A DNA stretch of 64,000 nt from Cytobacillus dafuensis (GTDB lineage: Bacteria; Bacillota; Bacilli; Bacillales; Cytobacillaceae). Shown in pieces: positions 42,715 through 51,548 of this stretch (the stretch's first letter is position 1; every line of letters begins with the position of its first letter). Position numbers and translations under genes: made by a program. The notes beneath the pieces are model-generated. The model ran no database searches, was not told the DNA's origin, and saw only the letters and a list, made by a program, of their open reading frames with translations. Where the stretch lies: contig NZ_CP042593.1 in the NCBI RefSeq assembly GCF_007995155.1, forward strand, positions 4,320,001 to 4,384,000. Direction: 5' to 3'.

Positions 42715-43518
42715 TTACTTTACTGCTGTTATTGTTGCAGAAACAATATACTCTTCCAATTTATGTTCTGGTGCCCACTCTTTAATGAATTCTTTTGATT
42801 CATCTTTTGGAATAATAGATATATTCTTAAAGCCAGCTTGTTTCATTAAATCAGCAAGATAATCAATGGTGGATGCTCCTGAGATGCATCCTGAATACAA
42901 TTGAATATCAGCTTGTAGTTCTTTTGGTAATTCAGTTGTCATAACAACATCAGAAATTGCCAATCGGCCACCTTCTTTTAATACACGATAAGCTTCATTA
43001 AAAACTCTTCTTTTGTTCGGTGATAAATTTATGACACAATTTGAAATAATAACATCAACGAAGGAGTCTGCAACTGGTAAATTCTCTACTTCTCCTAAAC
43101 GAAATTCTACATTTTTAAATTGATTTTTCTCAGCATTATTCCTAGCTTTTGTAATCATTTCTGGTGTCATATCAACACCAATTACCCTACCTTTATCCCC
43201 TACTTTTGGTGACGCCAGAAAACAGTCAAAGCCTCCACCACTACCAAGGTCAAGAACTGTTTCTCCTTCTTTTAAATCTGCAATTGCTTGAGGATTTCCA
43301 CAACCTAGTCCCATGTTTGCTCCGTTTGGAATATTTTTTAATTCTTCTGTCGTATAGCCCATTTTTTTAGAAATCTCTTCAATAGAAATGTTTTGATTTT
43401 CATCTGGTGTGCAGCAACTCGGTGCACAGCAATTATCATTACTTACTACTCTTAATGCAATTTCTTTATAATTTTCACGGACATTATTACGAATTTGATC
43501 GTTTTGCACTTCACTCAT
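42715..43518 (-). CDS. arsM: Arsenite S-adenosylmethionine methyltransferase
   Basis: Methylates As(III) to methylated and finally volatile arsines. 267 residues. Motif I VLDLGSGGGFDCFLA near residue 89, IGVDMTPEMI, ISNCVINLSP and YRVLKEGGRLAISDVV are classical. As(III)-binding cysteines are present: the C of GGGFDCF, ISNC and YSGC, plus an N-terminal cluster NCCAPSCC near residue 29. ATG behind AAGGATGG. It begins 107 bp after arsN1, with a candidate operator in between. Confidence 0.95.
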   Translation of the reverse strand: MSEVQNDQIRNNVRENYKEIALRVVSNDNCCAPSCCTPDENQNISIEEISKKMGYTTEELKNIPNGANMGLGCGNPQAIADLKEGETVLDLGSGGGFDCFLASPKVGDKGRVIGVDMTPEMITKARNNAEKNQFKNVEFRLGEVENLPVADSFVDVIISNCVINLSPNKRRVFNEAYRVLKEGGRLAISDVVMTTELPKELQADIQLYSGCISGASTIDYLADLMKQAGFKNISIIPKDESKEFIKEWAPEHKLEEYIVSATITAVK

Positions 43519-43605
43519 AATAAACCCATCCTTTTATAAAATTTATCTAGATTATATAAATCGCTCTTATTTAATTAATTATTTCCTACTTTTTATAATA
43601 ACTAA

Positions 43606-43618
43606 TTGTAATTTGCAA
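43606..43618. promoter_or_regulatory. TTGTAATTTGCAA operator-like site (site 3)
   Basis: Lies between arsN1 and arsM, about 88 bp before the arsM start. Confidence 0.5.
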
Positions 43619-43625
43619 CTATTGA

Positions 43626-44117
43626 TCAAACAATTAACTTTTCCATGGCCATTACATCTACATATTTCCCATCAAGTATTCCTTGGTTTTTAAATATACC
43701 AACTTCTCGATACCCTTTTTTATGATACAAATTTTGCCCCAGCTGGTTAAATGGGAATGTAAAGATCACTATTTTATGAAAATCATTTTCTTTTGCACAA
43801 TCCTCAACTGCTGTAAGTAGTAATTTTCCAATGCCTTTTCCCCTGTACTCTCTAGCAACATAGACAGACAAATCTGCTACTCCTGCATAGGCACATCTAT
43901 TATTATATTGGTTTAGCGATGACCAACCGATAATGTTCCCTTCTTGCTCAGCTACAATTACTTTAAAGCGACCTTTATGGTTGTCAAACCACTCTTGCAT
44001 ATATGATAAATCCTTTGTTTCCGTTTCTAAAGTAGCTATTCTGTCTTCGATACCTTCATTATAAATACTTAGTATAGAACCGATATCCTTTGCTAGTGCC
44101 TCCCTGATTATAGTCAT
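43626..44117 (-). CDS. arsN1: ArsN1-type N-acetyltransferase (arsinothricin resistance)
   Basis: GNAT-fold acetyltransferase related to phosphinothricin acetyltransferase; ArsN1 acetylates the amino group of the arsenical antibiotic arsinothricin. 163 residues. EALAKDIGSILSIYNEGI at the start, motif A SVYVAREYRGKGIGKLLL (acetyl-CoA loop), FNQLGQNLYHKKGYREVG near the end. ATG at 44117 behind TTAGGGGAA. Adjacent arsM supports the arsenic role over general herbicide-type acetylation. A TTGCAA palindrome is 56 bp upstream. Confidence 0.88.
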   Translation of the reverse strand: MTIIREALAKDIGSILSIYNEGIEDRIATLETETKDLSYMQEWFDNHKGRFKVIVAEQEGNIIGWSSLNQYNNRCAYAGVADLSVYVAREYRGKGIGKLLLTAVEDCAKENDFHKIVIFTFPFNQLGQNLYHKKGYREVGIFKNQGILDGKYVDVMAMEKLIV

Positions 44118-44172
44118 CAAATTCCCCTAACTAATACCAATTTCTATTACTTATAAAAAATATACACTTATA

Positions 44173-44189
44173 ACTTGCATATTGCAAGT
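44173..44189. promoter_or_regulatory. Operator-like palindrome before arsN1 (site 4)
   Basis: ACTTGCATATTGCAAGT: 6-bp arms with a 5-bp centre, related to sites 1-3. Confidence 0.6.
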
Positions 44190-44276
44190 ATTTAATTTGT
44201 AATTTGAATGAACCTATTTTTACCTTAAATTTAATTTGATTGGAAAAAAGGACATTATAAAACTAGAGAAGAAATG

Positions 44277-44312
44277 GAGGGTGTCCAAAAGCTAGGCTTT
44301 TGGGACACCCTC
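44277..44312. repeat. GAGGGTGTCC palindrome
   Basis: GAGGGTGTCC-AAAAGC / GCTTTTGGGACACCCTC stem upstream of arsN1. It has poor T-runs, so it is more likely a mobile palindrome than a terminator. Confidence 0.5.
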
Positions 44313-44335
44313 TTCTATCGTCTTTATGAATTTAC

Positions 44336-44401
44336 TGAAGCATAATTTTGCCTAAAGTTTATTGAAGCATATCTCTGCCAATCCGGCAAAATTATGCTTC
44401 A
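44336..44401. repeat. 17-bp perfect inverted repeat
   Basis: TGAAGCATAATTTTGCC at 44336-44352 and its exact complement at 44385-44401, spaced by 32 bp that contain a partial third copy (TTGAAGCATA). Lies between arsN1 and ssrA. Function unknown. Confidence 0.6.
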
Positions 44402-44436
44402 AGTCACAACAAATAAAAAACCACCAAATATGTATT

Positions 44437-44795
44437 TGGTGGAGACGGAGGGAGTCGAACCCTCGTCCAGAAATATCGGCACTTAAGCTTCTACGAGTGT
44501 AGTCGACATATTCGCGCTTCGCTGATCCTTTTGCCTATCGACAGGCGTCCGGTTAGCTAGTCTGGTTGTTCTCTTCCTTCATCCTCAGACGGTGGAATCC
44601 GGCGTAGCCCACTTAGAGTGAGTCCCTTACCCTACCACATGGGCAATGGAGGGAGGAACCGCTAAGCGCTATTAAGCAGCTAAAGCGAAGTTGTTTTGTT
44701 GTTTGCCAGTTATAGGCTTTGACGTTTTAACGAGGCCGATCCCCTCGACTCGCGACCTAAGCTCGAACTATCCCTGTCGAATCCGTAGCGTCCCC
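44437..44795 (-). ncRNA. ssrA: Transfer-messenger RNA
   Basis: tmRNA rescues stalled ribosomes and tags the incomplete protein for proteolysis. 5' end GGGGACGCTACGGATTCGAC and 3' end GTTCGACTCCCTCCGTCTC followed by encoded CCA; these pair into the tRNA-like domain. The tag frame reads (A)GKQQNNFALAA then TAA TAG, similar in its LAA ending to the B. subtilis tag. Its partner smpB lies just upstream on the same strand, the usual Bacillus order. Confidence 0.97.
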
Positions 44796-44853
44796 ATTGT
44801 AATAGGTCTGCGTCGAATCTTATTCTGCACGCTGACAACTAGCGGAATGCTCA

Positions 44854-44883
44854 AGTATAGCAGAGCTAAAGTTTATGTGTCAC
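44854..44883 (-). promoter_or_regulatory. ssrA promoter
   Basis: Minus strand GTGACA (44878-44883), 18-bp spacer, TATACT (44854-44859). It would start a precursor with a leader of about 50 nt before the mature tmRNA end. Confidence 0.55.
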
Positions 44884-44945
44884 TGCCTTGTGACAGTTAT
44901 TATTATAACATATCGAACAACAATTTCAATTGTAAGTTTTTGTAA

Positions 44946-45413
44946 TTACATCTTCTGTCTATCGCGGAAAGCACGCTCTACTTCACGCTTTGCTTCCTTC
45001 TTCTTTAAATCCTCACGCTTGTCGTATTTCTTCTTCCCTTTTGCAAGACCGATAAGAACTTTTGCATAGCCATTTTTCAAATAAAGCTTTAGTGGTACGA
45101 TCGAATATCCAATTTCCTTCGTTTCACCGATCAGCTTGCTAATTTCTTTATTATGAAGAAGCAGCTTTCTCGTGCGCAACGGATCATGGTTATATCGATT
45201 TCCCTGCTCATAAGGGCTAACATGCATTCCGATTAAAAAAACTTCCCCTTTTTCAATTCTTGCATAAGAATCCTTTAGGTTTACTTTTCCTGCTCGAATC
45301 GATTTAATTTCTGTTCCTTGAAGAACAATCCCTGCTTCATACGTTTCTTCTATTGAATAATCATGATAAGCCTTTTTATTTTGGGCAACCATTTTTCCCA
45401 TACCCTTTGGCAT
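44946..45413 (-). CDS. smpB: SsrA-binding protein SmpB
   Basis: Binds the tRNA-like domain of tmRNA and places it in the ribosomal A site. 155 residues, oligonucleotide-binding fold with [36 protein letters not shown], and the basic C-terminal tail ([20 protein letters not shown]) that enters the mRNA channel. ATG at 45413 has AAGGGGGAG eight bases upstream; the ATG seven codons earlier does not. Next to ssrA and rnr, which together form the trans-translation and mRNA decay set. Confidence 0.96.
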   Translation of the reverse strand: MPKGMGKMVAQNKKAYHDYSIEETYEAGIVLQGTEIKSIRAGKVNLKDSYARIEKGEVFLIGMHVSPYEQGNRYNHDPLRTRKLLLHNKEISKLIGETKEIGYSIVPLKLYLKNGYAKVLIGLAKGKKKYDKREDLKKKEAKREVERAFRDRQKM

Positions 45414-45719
45414 TGTAACTCCCCCTTGCCTCATTACCGCAATTCAAAAAACTCGGCGAATGCCGTAGTTTTACTTACCTATAATTATAGATATTAGATT
45501 GAAGATGTACATCACATTAATACATTAACTTTTCTATTAGCGAAAAAACCTTTTGGTACCAAATCGCAAAATGAATTATTAGTAACCTCCTATTAAGAAG
45601 CTTGGCTTTATTTTAGCAAAATGCCATCATACTCTCAATCTTAAGGCAGTGCCAAGAAAAATGATCTCTGCTATTTCACAGAAAACTAATTTTATAATGA
45701 AGAGTTCTAAATCCTCGTT

Positions 45720-46238
45720 AATTAGACCACTTCTCATTAGTTTTTCATCAAACACGGTCTATTTCTAGTTAATCTGACCATTTCTCTCTTGGGTTTCTGG
45801 AAATGTGGTCTGATTCCCTACTAATCTGACCTCTCACTACTTGGTTTTCTGGAATCATGGTCTGATTCCACGCTAATCTGACCTCTCACAACCTGATTTT
45901 CTGGATATGTGGTCTGATTCCTCACTAATCTGACCTCTCACAACCTGATTTTCTGGATGTGCGGTCTGATTCCTCACTAATCTGACCACTTACTTCTTGG
46001 TTTTCTGAAAATGTGTCTGATTCCACGCTAATCTGACCTCCCACCACCCGGTTTTCCGGATATGTGGTCTAATTCATCACTAATCTGACCTCTCCCACCT
46101 GGTTTTCTGGAATCATGGTCTGATTCCTCACTAATCTGACCTCTCACCTCTTGGTTTTCTGGAATCATGGTCTGATTCCTCACTTATTTGACCTCTCACC
46201 CACTTAGTTTTCCTCGAAATATGGTCTGATTCCACACT
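45720..46238. repeat. Tandem array of about ten 51-53-bp units
   Basis: Unit pattern: AATCTGACCTCTCAC, variable 5-8 bp, GGTTTTCTGGA, variable, TGGTCTGATTCCTCACT. Units differ at several positions and are not frame-preserving. GGTCTGATT at the end of one unit and AATCTGACC at the start of the next form an imperfect palindrome (single T-T mismatch) around CCTCACT. The array fills the smpB-rnr gap; 45414-45719 before it shows nothing else. Confidence 0.85.
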
Positions 46239-46256
46239 TCGGTAGAACACATCAGA

Positions 46257-46289
46257 TTGAAAAGAGAGCCTTTGACCACAAAGGCTCCC
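46257..46289 (-). terminator. rnr terminator
   Basis: On the minus strand GAGCCTTTG/TGG/CAAAGGCTC hairpin, then TCTTTTC. Confidence 0.75.
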
Positions 46290-46300
46290 GAAAATTTCAG

Positions 46301-48640
46301 CTACCGCTTTTTATTTTTTCGCTTGGCTTTTGGTGCGTTTTCAAAAAATTTCTTTTTCTTTCTCGGGCTTTTTCCTGAACTGTTGCCATTCTTTTTATTC
46401 CCTTGACCCTGTTCAGACTTTCCTTTTCGAGGCTTGCGCTCACTGCTGCCTGTGCGAATAATCTTCGGCAATTCTCTTGATTCCCGTCTGCGAGGTGTTC
46501 CCTTCATACCGACAATTTCAAAATCAATCGAGCGCTCATCTTTATTTACTTTTACGACCCTAACCGTAATTTCGTCACCGATTCGGAAGACATTGCCTGT
46601 ACGCTCCCCAATCATCGCTAAATGACGTTCATCATAACGGTAGTAATCATCCGTCATATAGCTAACATGGATCAAGCCTTCAATCGTATTCGGCAGCTCG
46701 ACAAACATCCCAAAGTTCGTAACAGAGCTAATAATTCCATCGTATTCTTGCCCAATTTTGTCTTCCATATATTCCGCTTTTTTCAGCTCATCCGTTTCCC
46801 GCTCTGCATCAACCGCTCTTCTCTCCATATTGGAGGAGTGCTCAGCAATATCAGGAAGAAGGGCATTCCATTTTTCGCGTGTTGCAGGATCAACCTTCCC
46901 TTCGATTAAGTAAGTTCGGATTAATCGATGGACAATTAAGTCTGGATAGCGACGAATCGGCGAAGTAAAATGCGTATAGAATTCCGTTGAGAGTCCGAAG
47001 TGGCCAAGACTTTCTGGATAATATTTCGCCTGCTGCATTGAACGCAGCATTACTGTTGAAACGACCATTTCTTCAGGCTTGCCCTGCACCTCTTCAATAA
47101 TTTCCTGCAATGCACGAGGATGCACGGAATTAGCTGTTCCTCTAACGATATAACCGAAGTTAATAATAAATTCGAAAAACCTTCTCAGCTTATCTTCCTT
47201 CGGATCTTCATGGATTCGATAGATGAAGGGAACATCCAGCCAATGAAAATGCTCTGCAACCGTTTCATTAGCTGCAAGCATAAATTCTTCAATGAGTCTT
47301 TCAGCAGTAGAGCGCTCGCGAAGAACGACATCACTTGGTTTTCCCTCTTCATCCACAATAACTTTTGCTTCTTTAAAATCAAAATCAATCGCGCCGCGTT
47401 TCATCCGCTTTTCTCGTAAAATTAGAGCAAGTTCTCCCATTAATTGAAACATCGGTACAAGCGGCTCATACCGTTTCAAGAGCTCCTCATCTTGATCCTC
47501 TAAAATTTTATTCACATCTGAATACGTCATCCGCTCAGTCGTCTTAATAACACTTTGGAAGATTTCATGAGAAACGACCTCTCCAGTAGAGGTAATCTCC
47601 ATTTCACAGGATAATGTCAGCCTGTCTACTTTTGGATTTAATGAACAAATTCCATTTGACAGGCGGTGAGGGATCATTGGAATCACCCTGTCAACCAAAT
47701 AGACACTCGTTCCCCTGTCAGAAGCTTCCCGATCAATCGATGAATCTTCCGTAACGTAATGTGTAACATCAGCAATATGTACACCAAGCTTGTAATTTCC
47801 GTTTTCTAATTTTGTAACGGTAACCGCATCATCCAAATCTTTCGCGTCCGCGCCATCAATCGTGACAATTGTTTCATTTCTTAAATCACGGCGGTTTTCC
47901 AAATCCTTTTCTGCAATCGTTTCAGGCGTGTTATTTGCCTGATCAAGCACTTCATCTGGAAAAGCCATTGGCAGACTATGCTTATGAATAATCGAAAGGA
48001 TGTCCACACCCGGATCATTTTTATGACCAAGGATTTGAATAACTTCCCCTTCAGCACTTTTCCTTCCTTCCGGATAAGTTGTCAGCTTCACAACTACCTT
48101 ATGTCCTTCAACAGCACCTAGGGAAGCATTTTTCGGAATAAAAATATCGCTAGCGAATTTTTTATCATCTGGCAAGACAAAGCCAAAATGCTTGCTCTCC
48201 GTGTATGTCCCAACAATCTGTTGGATGCCGCGCTCGAGTATACGGACAATCGTGCCTTCTCTTCTTTGACCTGAGGTTTCTGAGCTGACACGAGCAAGAA
48301 CGATATCTCCGTGCATGGCGTTATTTGTTTCATTCGGTGGAATAAAAATATCATCCATACCTGGCTCTTCTGGTATAACAAAAGCAAATCCCTTTGCATG
48401 CCCTGATAACTTTCCTCGGATTAAATTCATTTTTTCCGGCAATCCGTAACGATTGCTTCTTGTCCGCACGACAAGACCTTTTTCCTCCATCAAAACCAAT
48501 GCTTTAACAAAATCCTTAAAGTCGGATGAATCCACAATTCCGAATGCAGCCTCGATTTCCTGTACAGTCAGGGGCTTGTATGCCTCATCCTTCATATGAT
48601 TGAGGAGCTTATCCATAATTTGTTGAATATTATTTTCCAT
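46301..48640 (-). CDS. rnr: Ribonuclease R
   Basis: Processive 3'-5' exoribonuclease that degrades structured RNA, including tmRNA-tagged messages. 779 residues: helix-turn-helix domain (1-70), two cold-shock domains (75-215), catalytic RNB domain from about 240 with the metal-binding [15 protein letters not shown] at 261-275 and [22 protein letters not shown]1 domain near 633-715 ([18 protein letters not shown]), and a long Lys/Arg-rich tail. ATG at 48640. Downstream of the esterase gene and upstream of smpB, as in B. subtilis (secG-yvaK-rnr-smpB). Confidence 0.97.
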   Translation of the reverse strand: MENNIQQIMDKLLNHMKDEAYKPLTVQEIEAAFGIVDSSDFKDFVKALVLMEEKGLVVRTRSNRYGLPEKMNLIRGKLSGHAKGFAFVIPEEPGMDDIFIPPNETNNAMHGDIVLARVSSETSGQRREGTIVRILERGIQQIVGTYTESKHFGFVLPDDKKFASDIFIPKNASLGAVEGHKVVVKLTTYPEGRKSAEGEVIQILGHKNDPGVDILSIIHKHSLPMAFPDEVLDQANNTPETIAEKDLENRRDLRNETIVTIDGADAKDLDDAVTVTKLENGNYKLGVHIADVTHYVTEDSSIDREASDRGTSVYLVDRVIPMIPHRLSNGICSLNPKVDRLTLSCEMEITSTGEVVSHEIFQSVIKTTERMTYSDVNKILEDQDEELLKRYEPLVPMFQLMGELALILREKRMKRGAIDFDFKEAKVIVDEEGKPSDVVLRERSTAERLIEEFMLAANETVAEHFHWLDVPFIYRIHEDPKEDKLRRFFEFIINFGYIVRGTANSVHPRALQEIIEEVQGKPEEMVVSTVMLRSMQQAKYYPESLGHFGLSTEFYTHFTSPIRRYPDLIVHRLIRTYLIEGKVDPATREKWNALLPDIAEHSSNMERRAVDAERETDELKKAEYMEDKIGQEYDGIISSVTNFGMFVELPNTIEGLIHVSYMTDDYYRYDERHLAMIGERTGNVFRIGDEITVRVVKVNKDERSIDFEIVGMKGTPRRRESRELPKIIRTGSSERKPRKGKSEQGQGNKKNGNSSGKSPRKKKKFFENAPKAKRKNKKR

Positions 48641-48673
48641 TAACGATCTCCCTCCCTTTCGAAGGTTATAAAA

Positions 48674-49420
48674 TTACACTTCCCAATCAAGCTTCTCTAA
48701 AAATTGATAAACATCTTCGTAAACCTGGTCCCTCTCCTTATCAAGTGTAATGACATGGCCAGATTCTTCGTACCATTTTAAATCCTTTAAATCCGATTCT
48801 ACTTCGTTATAAATAATATTGGCACTATCCGTATTAATCATATGATCGTGACGAGCCTGAACGACAAAGGTCGGGGAATAAATCATATCTACATGATTAC
48901 GCACATCTGCAATCAGACCTTGAAGAGCCTTTAATGTATTCATTGGCGTCTTGCGGAATTCTATCATTTCTTTTTCGATTTCTTCTTCACTTTTCCCTTC
49001 GAGCTTCTTATAATCACGTGCATATTGCAAAATTCCCTCATACATCACTTCTTCGCTTTTAATATACATAGGTGCACACATTGAAGTAATCCCCTTTATA
49101 GGTACAGTGTATCCTAATTTCAAGGAAAATACGCCGCCTAAGGAAAGACCCGCAACTGCAATTTCTTTATGTCCTTTATTTTTCAAAAATTCATATCCAT
49201 CCATTACATTCTTCCACCAGTCCTCAGGTCCCGTGTGAACAAGCTCCTCCGGTGGTACACCATGCCCTTTATATAAAGGCGCGTGGCATGTATAGCCTTT
49301 TCCTTCAAGAAATCGTCCCAGCATTCTCACATCAGCTGTATTTCCCGTAAATCCATGCAGCAGCAATACAGCTCTTTTTCCATCTCCAAAAGTAAACGGC
49401 TTTGGTGCAACAATTTTCAT
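48674..49420 (-). CDS. Carboxylesterase (Est30/YvaK type)
   Basis: Cytoplasmic alpha/beta hydrolase for short-chain esters. 248 residues: oxyanion region [13 protein letters not shown] near residue 20-32, nucleophile Ser in [10 protein letters not shown] near 93, acid in ARHDHMI near 193, catalytic His in SGHVITLD near 223. Very close to the Geobacillus Est30 and B. subtilis YvaK family by these motifs. Same-strand neighbour of secG and rnr. The 49421-49782 gap upstream holds a Bacillaceae repeat. Confidence 0.93.
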   Translation of the reverse strand: MKIVAPKPFTFGDGKRAVLLLHGFTGNTADVRMLGRFLEGKGYTCHAPLYKGHGVPPEELVHTGPEDWWKNVMDGYEFLKNKGHKEIAVAGLSLGGVFSLKLGYTVPIKGITSMCAPMYIKSEEVMYEGILQYARDYKKLEGKSEEEIEKEMIEFRKTPMNTLKALQGLIADVRNHVDMIYSPTFVVQARHDHMINTDSANIIYNEVESDLKDLKWYEESGHVITLDKERDQVYEDVYQFLEKLDWEV

Positions 49421-49534
49421 CTATATAGTACTCCCTTTATGTAAAAATTTATCTTAATCAATCGTTTGATTAATAATATATATCTATATTTTTAGCAAAC
49501 CGTTCGTGAACAATCCAATGAAAAGCATAAAAAC

Positions 49535-49711
49535 GAAAAGCGGAAGCGCCTCGCACACCCCGACAAGCACAAGACGAGCCTCACGGAAAGGTGTTCTTTA
49601 CCTTTCTGGGAGGATTGGCTTGTGACCTCGAGGTCAACAAAAACGCGACGTCCTGTCGCATTGTTGACACTAGTACGTCCTGTACGTCGGGGGTAGGCGC
49701 TGGAGCTAGAC
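49535..49711. repeat. Bacillaceae interspersed repeat (AAGCGGAAGCGCC ... GGCGCTGGAGCTAGAC type)
   Basis: Begins GAAAAGCGGAAGCGCC and ends GGCGCTGGAGCTAGAC, with internal hairpins (GTGTTCTTTACC region, CCTCGAGG, CGACGTCCTGTCG, TACGTCCTGTACG). Multi-hairpin repeats with these ends are common in Bacillus genomes. It lies between secG and the esterase gene. A minus-strand ORF across it (to 49749) is an artefact. Confidence 0.75.
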
Positions 49712-49750
49712 ATTTCTCTAACTCGAAAAGTTATATTTTCTTTACTCATT

Positions 49751-49779
49751 AAAAAAACCTGACCCTCTAAAGGCCAGGC
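49751..49779 (-). terminator. secG terminator
   Basis: On the minus strand CCTGGCC/TTTAGA/GGGTCAGG hairpin followed by seven T, immediately after secG. Confidence 0.9.
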
Positions 49780-49782
49780 ATT

Positions 49783-50019
49783 TTACAAAGCAAAATAAGA
49801 AACTGCGATCGTTAAGATGAAGAAAAGTACTGAAAGAACGATCGTAATACGGTGAAGAATTAAATCAAGACCGCGCGCTTTCTGCTTTCCAAAAAGCTGC
49901 TCAGCTCCCCCAGAAATGGCACCAGATAGACCAGCACTTTTACCAGATTGGAGAAGTACTACAAGAATCAATCCAACAGATACGATAGCTAATAATACGA
50001 TTAATACTGTATGAAGCAT
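49783..50019 (-). CDS. secG: Preprotein translocase subunit SecG
   Basis: Small membrane subunit of the SecYEG channel. 78 residues with two helices (about 3-22 and 53-75) and the conserved loop [20 protein letters not shown] followed by [13 protein letters not shown] at 50019 sits eight bases after AGGAGG; the GTG three codons earlier overlaps that site. Own terminator. Confidence 0.96.
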   Translation of the reverse strand: MLHTVLIVLLAIVSVGLILVVLLQSGKSAGLSGAISGGAEQLFGKQKARGLDLILHRITIVLSVLFFILTIAVSYFAL

Positions 50020-50128
50020 GAAGTCCACCTCCTGAAAACGAACAACAATAATATTTTTAATTTATCATATTTTCATGAGTTGTACAATAGATTGGTAAGC
50101 GATTAACAGGAATGAACCAAATTTTTGA

Positions 50129-51133
50129 TTAACCTTTCCATTCAATTACGGTAGCGGCCCATGTATAGCCAGTTCCCGCGCTGACAGCTACGGCAATATC
50201 ACCGGGCTTTAGCCTTCCTTGTTCGGAAGCAATATGCAGGCCGATGCAAGGATCAAGTGCAGACAAATGCCCATAGTGATCTAGATATATCGCTTTTTCT
50301 TCGGGTAAATTCAAGGAGTGTAATAAGTCTAGAAACATCGAACGTTTTGTATGCAGTGGCAGCAGAAGTTTAATATCTTGGGGAGTAAGACCGCTTTTTT
50401 GTAGTGACTTTCGTATGACTTGCTCGAAGTTAGGGATGGATACGGGATCCAAGCGTTCTTTCATGCTTAAAGGATCTGGCACATCAATATAATGCTGGCG
50501 CTTTTCAACTGTTTCATAACTAGCAAAATGCTTAGATCCTCCTGCAGGTACTCTGACATCCTCGTAAAACGATCCATCGGTTATGATAGCACTTTCTAAA
50601 ATACCACTCATTATGGCACCGCGCTTCACTAAGGCGGCAGCTCCTCCATCCGCAAAGTTAAACATAAATCGTGAGCGTGGATTATCATAATCGATTATTT
50701 GTGATTCTTTACACCCGCCAACAAGTAATATATTTTCAATCGTCTCATCCGATTTAAGCATATCTTTAGCAACTTTTAATGCGATTGGAAAGCATGAACT
50801 TACATTCATTATTTCAAAAGCGTAGGCGTTTTTTGTACCTAGCTCATGCTGTATTTTCGGAGCACATGACCACACTTGATAGTCTTTATACGGACTGCCG
50901 AAATAGATTACGACATCAATGGATAATGGATCTACCTTAGATAAAATTGGTCTAGCTGCAGCAATCGCTAAATCTGAGGCATGCATGGTATCATCTGCTA
51001 CATACTTTTGAAATAAACCAAATTTCTCAATAATGATATTTTCAGGAATGCCTGTTTTTTCTGCTAAGACCGCTGCTGTTTCGATCCCTTTTGGAAAATA
51101 AACATTCGTTGCTTCAATCCCAATATTCGTCAT
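50129..51133 (-). CDS. 3-oxoacyl-ACP synthase III (FabH-like) family protein
   Basis: Thiolase-fold condensing enzyme, 334 residues. Nucleophilic Cys in MNVSSCFPIAL near residue 113; His in LLPLHTKRSM; the usual catalytic Asn of FabH (GNTSA) is replaced by His in DHYGHLSALDP. It is therefore not the housekeeping FabH but a relative acting on acyl thioesters supplied by its neighbours; a secondary lipid or a beta-ketoacyl product is possible (inference). The start overlaps the stop of the MaoC gene by four bases (ATGA). Third of three enzymes in a TetR-led operon. Confidence 0.82.
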   Translation of the reverse strand: MTNIGIEATNVYFPKGIETAAVLAEKTGIPENIIIEKFGLFQKYVADDTMHASDLAIAAARPILSKVDPLSIDVVIYFGSPYKDYQVWSCAPKIQHELGTKNAYAFEIMNVSSCFPIALKVAKDMLKSDETIENILLVGGCKESQIIDYDNPRSRFMFNFADGGAAALVKRGAIMSGILESAIITDGSFYEDVRVPAGGSKHFASYETVEKRQHYIDVPDPLSMKERLDPVSIPNFEQVIRKSLQKSGLTPQDIKLLLPLHTKRSMFLDLLHSLNLPEEKAIYLDHYGHLSALDPCIGLHIASEQGRLKPGDIAVAVSAGTGYTWAATVIEWKG

Positions 51134-51546
51134 ATCATTCCACCCTCCTTAGGAACCTTCATTGTAGCCGCTCCAGTCAAGACAAGCTCATCCTTTTGAT
51201 TATGACATTCCGTCAGCAGCTTGAGGATCCTCTTTTCTTCTAAATATTCCTGAACGGTAGCCGATGCAGTAATCGTATCTCCAATAAAAACCGGAGCTGT
51301 AAAACGAATGGTTTGTTCCATGTACACAGAGCCCTTTCCAGGTAAATGCACACCTAAAAGCTGTGATAATAAGCTTGATGTTAATAATCCATGGGCAATA
51401 CGTTGATTAAATCTTGTTTTTTTCGCATATTCATGATCAATATGAATGGGATTAAAATCACCGCTTAAGCCTGCAAATAAAACAAAATCAGTTTCTGTGA
51501 TCGTTTTGCTGCATGAAGCATGCTGACCAATTGCATATGATGTCAT
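51130..51546 (-). CDS. MaoC family (R)-hydratase/dehydratase
   Basis: Hot-dog fold enzyme that hydrates or dehydrates acyl-CoA/ACP thioesters. 138 residues, with the catalytic GDFNPIHIDHEYAKKTRF (Asp/His pair) and ALHG-like IAHGLLTSSLLSQLLG. Two bases after the ligase gene, overlapping the ketoacyl synthase gene. Probably supplies or removes the 3-hydroxyacyl intermediate of the operon's pathway. Confidence 0.9.
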   Translation of the reverse strand: MTSYAIGQHASCSKTITETDFVLFAGLSGDFNPIHIDHEYAKKTRFNQRIAHGLLTSSLLSQLLGVHLPGKGSVYMEQTIRFTAPVFIGDTITASATVQEYLEEKRILKLLTECHNQKDELVLTGAATMKVPKEGGMI

Positions 51547-51548
51547 TC

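Noticed and set aside
44691..45069. ORFs across ssrA and smpB on the plus strand
   Set aside because: They lie on the antisense strand of tmRNA and smpB and have no support.
45720..46238. CRISPR array
   Set aside because: Units are degenerate, the variable part is only a few bases, no spacer-sized unique sequence exists and no cas gene is present.
49492..49749. 85-codon minus-strand ORF
   Set aside because: Lies across an interspersed Bacillaceae repeat; composition reflects the repeat hairpins.
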